Shown: piece after piece, positions 63,650 through 64,000 of the stretch
Layout of the letters: each line of letters begins with the position of its first letter
How positions within the stretch are numbered: position 1 is the first letter of the stretch
Source: Lewinellaceae bacterium
GTDB lineage: Bacteria; Bacteroidota; Bacteroidia; Chitinophagales; Saprospiraceae
Assembly (NCBI GenBank): GCA_020636325.1
Contig: JACJYC010000004.1
Location: forward strand, 1-64,000
DNA length: 64,000 bases
Direction of reading: 5' to 3'
Made by a program: the position numbers and the translations under genes
Notes under the pieces: model-generated
Told to the model about the DNA's origin: nothing
The model's input: the letters and a program-made list of their open reading frames with translations, nothing else
Database searches by the model: none

Positions 63650-63874
63650 CTATTCATCTTCATCCTCCAGCACCTTGTTTTCTTCCAGCACTTTCAAGGC
63701 AGCCTCTGCATCTTCGGCTGTTGTGTACAGGTCGGCGCTTCCCAGGAAGGGCATGACCGAATCCGGCTTGTTGGTAATATGGCTTTCGATGCCGTTTTGT
63801 TTAAGGAGATCTTCAGCCAGTTTAGCCTGAATCAGGTTGGCAGCGCTGAAAATTTTAACCCATCCTTCTTTCAT
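63650..63874 (-). CDS. DUF2007-like small protein
   Basis: The 74-residue protein starts at the ATG at 63874 (MKEGWVKIFSAANLIQAKLAEDLLKQNGIES). It has the helix-strand pattern of DUF2007 proteins, described as putative signal-transducing or PII-like ACT-fold domains, and an acidic tail LEDEDE. A -7 box TAACTTTG lies at 63945-63938, and its position rules out most of the longer frame reaching 63940. Function is unknown. Confidence 0.75.
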   Translation of the reverse strand: MKEGWVKIFSAANLIQAKLAEDLLKQNGIESHITNKPDSVMPFLGSADLYTTAEDAEAALKVLEENKVLEDEDE

Positions 63875-63937
63875 GGTTGGCGGTTTTAAATGGTTTTTAA
63901 TAAAATATAACCGGGTTTTCGGCCCATTGGTTCGAAT

Positions 63938-63945
63938 CAAAGTTA
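63938..63945 (-). promoter_or_regulatory. -7 box TAACTTTG
   Basis: The minus strand reads TAACTTTGATTCG, 63 bp before the ATG of the DUF2007-like gene. The remaining bases to 64000 hold no gene that I can see. Confidence 0.45.
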
Positions 63946-64000
63946 GGCCATAACCGGTACAATATAGTCCTTTTTGGTTACCGGGGTTTATGATTTTTGT

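Overview
The window looks like chromosomal DNA from a member of the Bacteroidota, most likely a Saprospiria/Lewinella-type marine or sludge bacterium. Three things support this. Several large secreted proteins end in type IX secretion sorting domains (one of the gliding-motility-associated type, three of the ordinary type) and carry SprB-like and Ig-like repeats. Many start codons lack a Shine-Dalgarno sequence, while many upstream regions carry the Bacteroidota -7 box TAnnTTTG. The housekeeping genes (HU, IlvC, IlvA, DapB, CoaD, PolX, LptF/G) read as Bacteroidota versions. The taxon is inferred from content, not from a marker-gene search. I saw no rRNA, tRNA, CRISPR array, prophage, transposase or canonical defence system.

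Layout. 0-4 kb: a rhamnose-type bifunctional aldolase/dehydrogenase divergent from its probable GntR-family regulator, a small membrane protein and an HMG-CoA lyase. 4.9-6.1 kb: a MarR repressor and an NAD(P)-binding oxidoreductase with matching operator copies upstream of each. 6.2-10.8 kb: an LptF/G permease and PAP2 phosphatase pair, a sugar transporter and a lipoprotein. 11-17.5 kb: RecN, a transglutaminase-like protein overlapping an M19 dipeptidase, an amidase, a PolX protein whose polymerase metal site looks lost, and a DUF1573 lipoprotein. 17.7-23.1 kb: a UbiA-family prenyltransferase, a PorE-like OmpA/propeller protein, a START-domain protein, two small hypothetical proteins and a 165-bp MITE-like palindrome. 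23.3-43.5 kb: three very large surface proteins (2724, 1355 and 1991 residues), which together fill almost a third of the window. 43.7-49.8 kb: a serpin lipoprotein, ilvA, ilvC (with a candidate attenuator leader), a type IX cargo with a thioredoxin-like CxxC, and a Nudix hydrolase. 50-54.9 kb: agmatine deiminase and N-carbamoylputrescine amidase (arginine to putrescine), P5C dehydrogenase, YjjG and CoaD. 55.4-60.6 kb: an endonuclease-fold protein, DapB, HU, an N-terminal transketolase subunit and a PhoB/PhoR-like two-component pair. 60.7-64 kb: a lipoprotein, a mannonate dehydratase broken by one in-frame TAA, a histidine phosphatase lipoprotein and a small DUF2007-like protein.

The most unusual feature is between the genes. 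Many intergenic spaces, usually right after a stop codon, carry short tandem repeats with 7-8 bp units (CATCCAG, CAGTTGA, ATTCCTCA, CTCACCCT), GTTGTT tracts facing AAACAAC tracts, or GC-rich palindromes such as CCACGCCGCGGCGTGG. The same few motifs recur at loci tens of kilobases apart. I saw no complete new enzymatic system. The strongest candidates for something undescribed are the 3'-end repeat families, the MITE-like palindrome that supplies a host gene's stop codon, the ilvC leader and the PolX paralogue without a polymerase active site.
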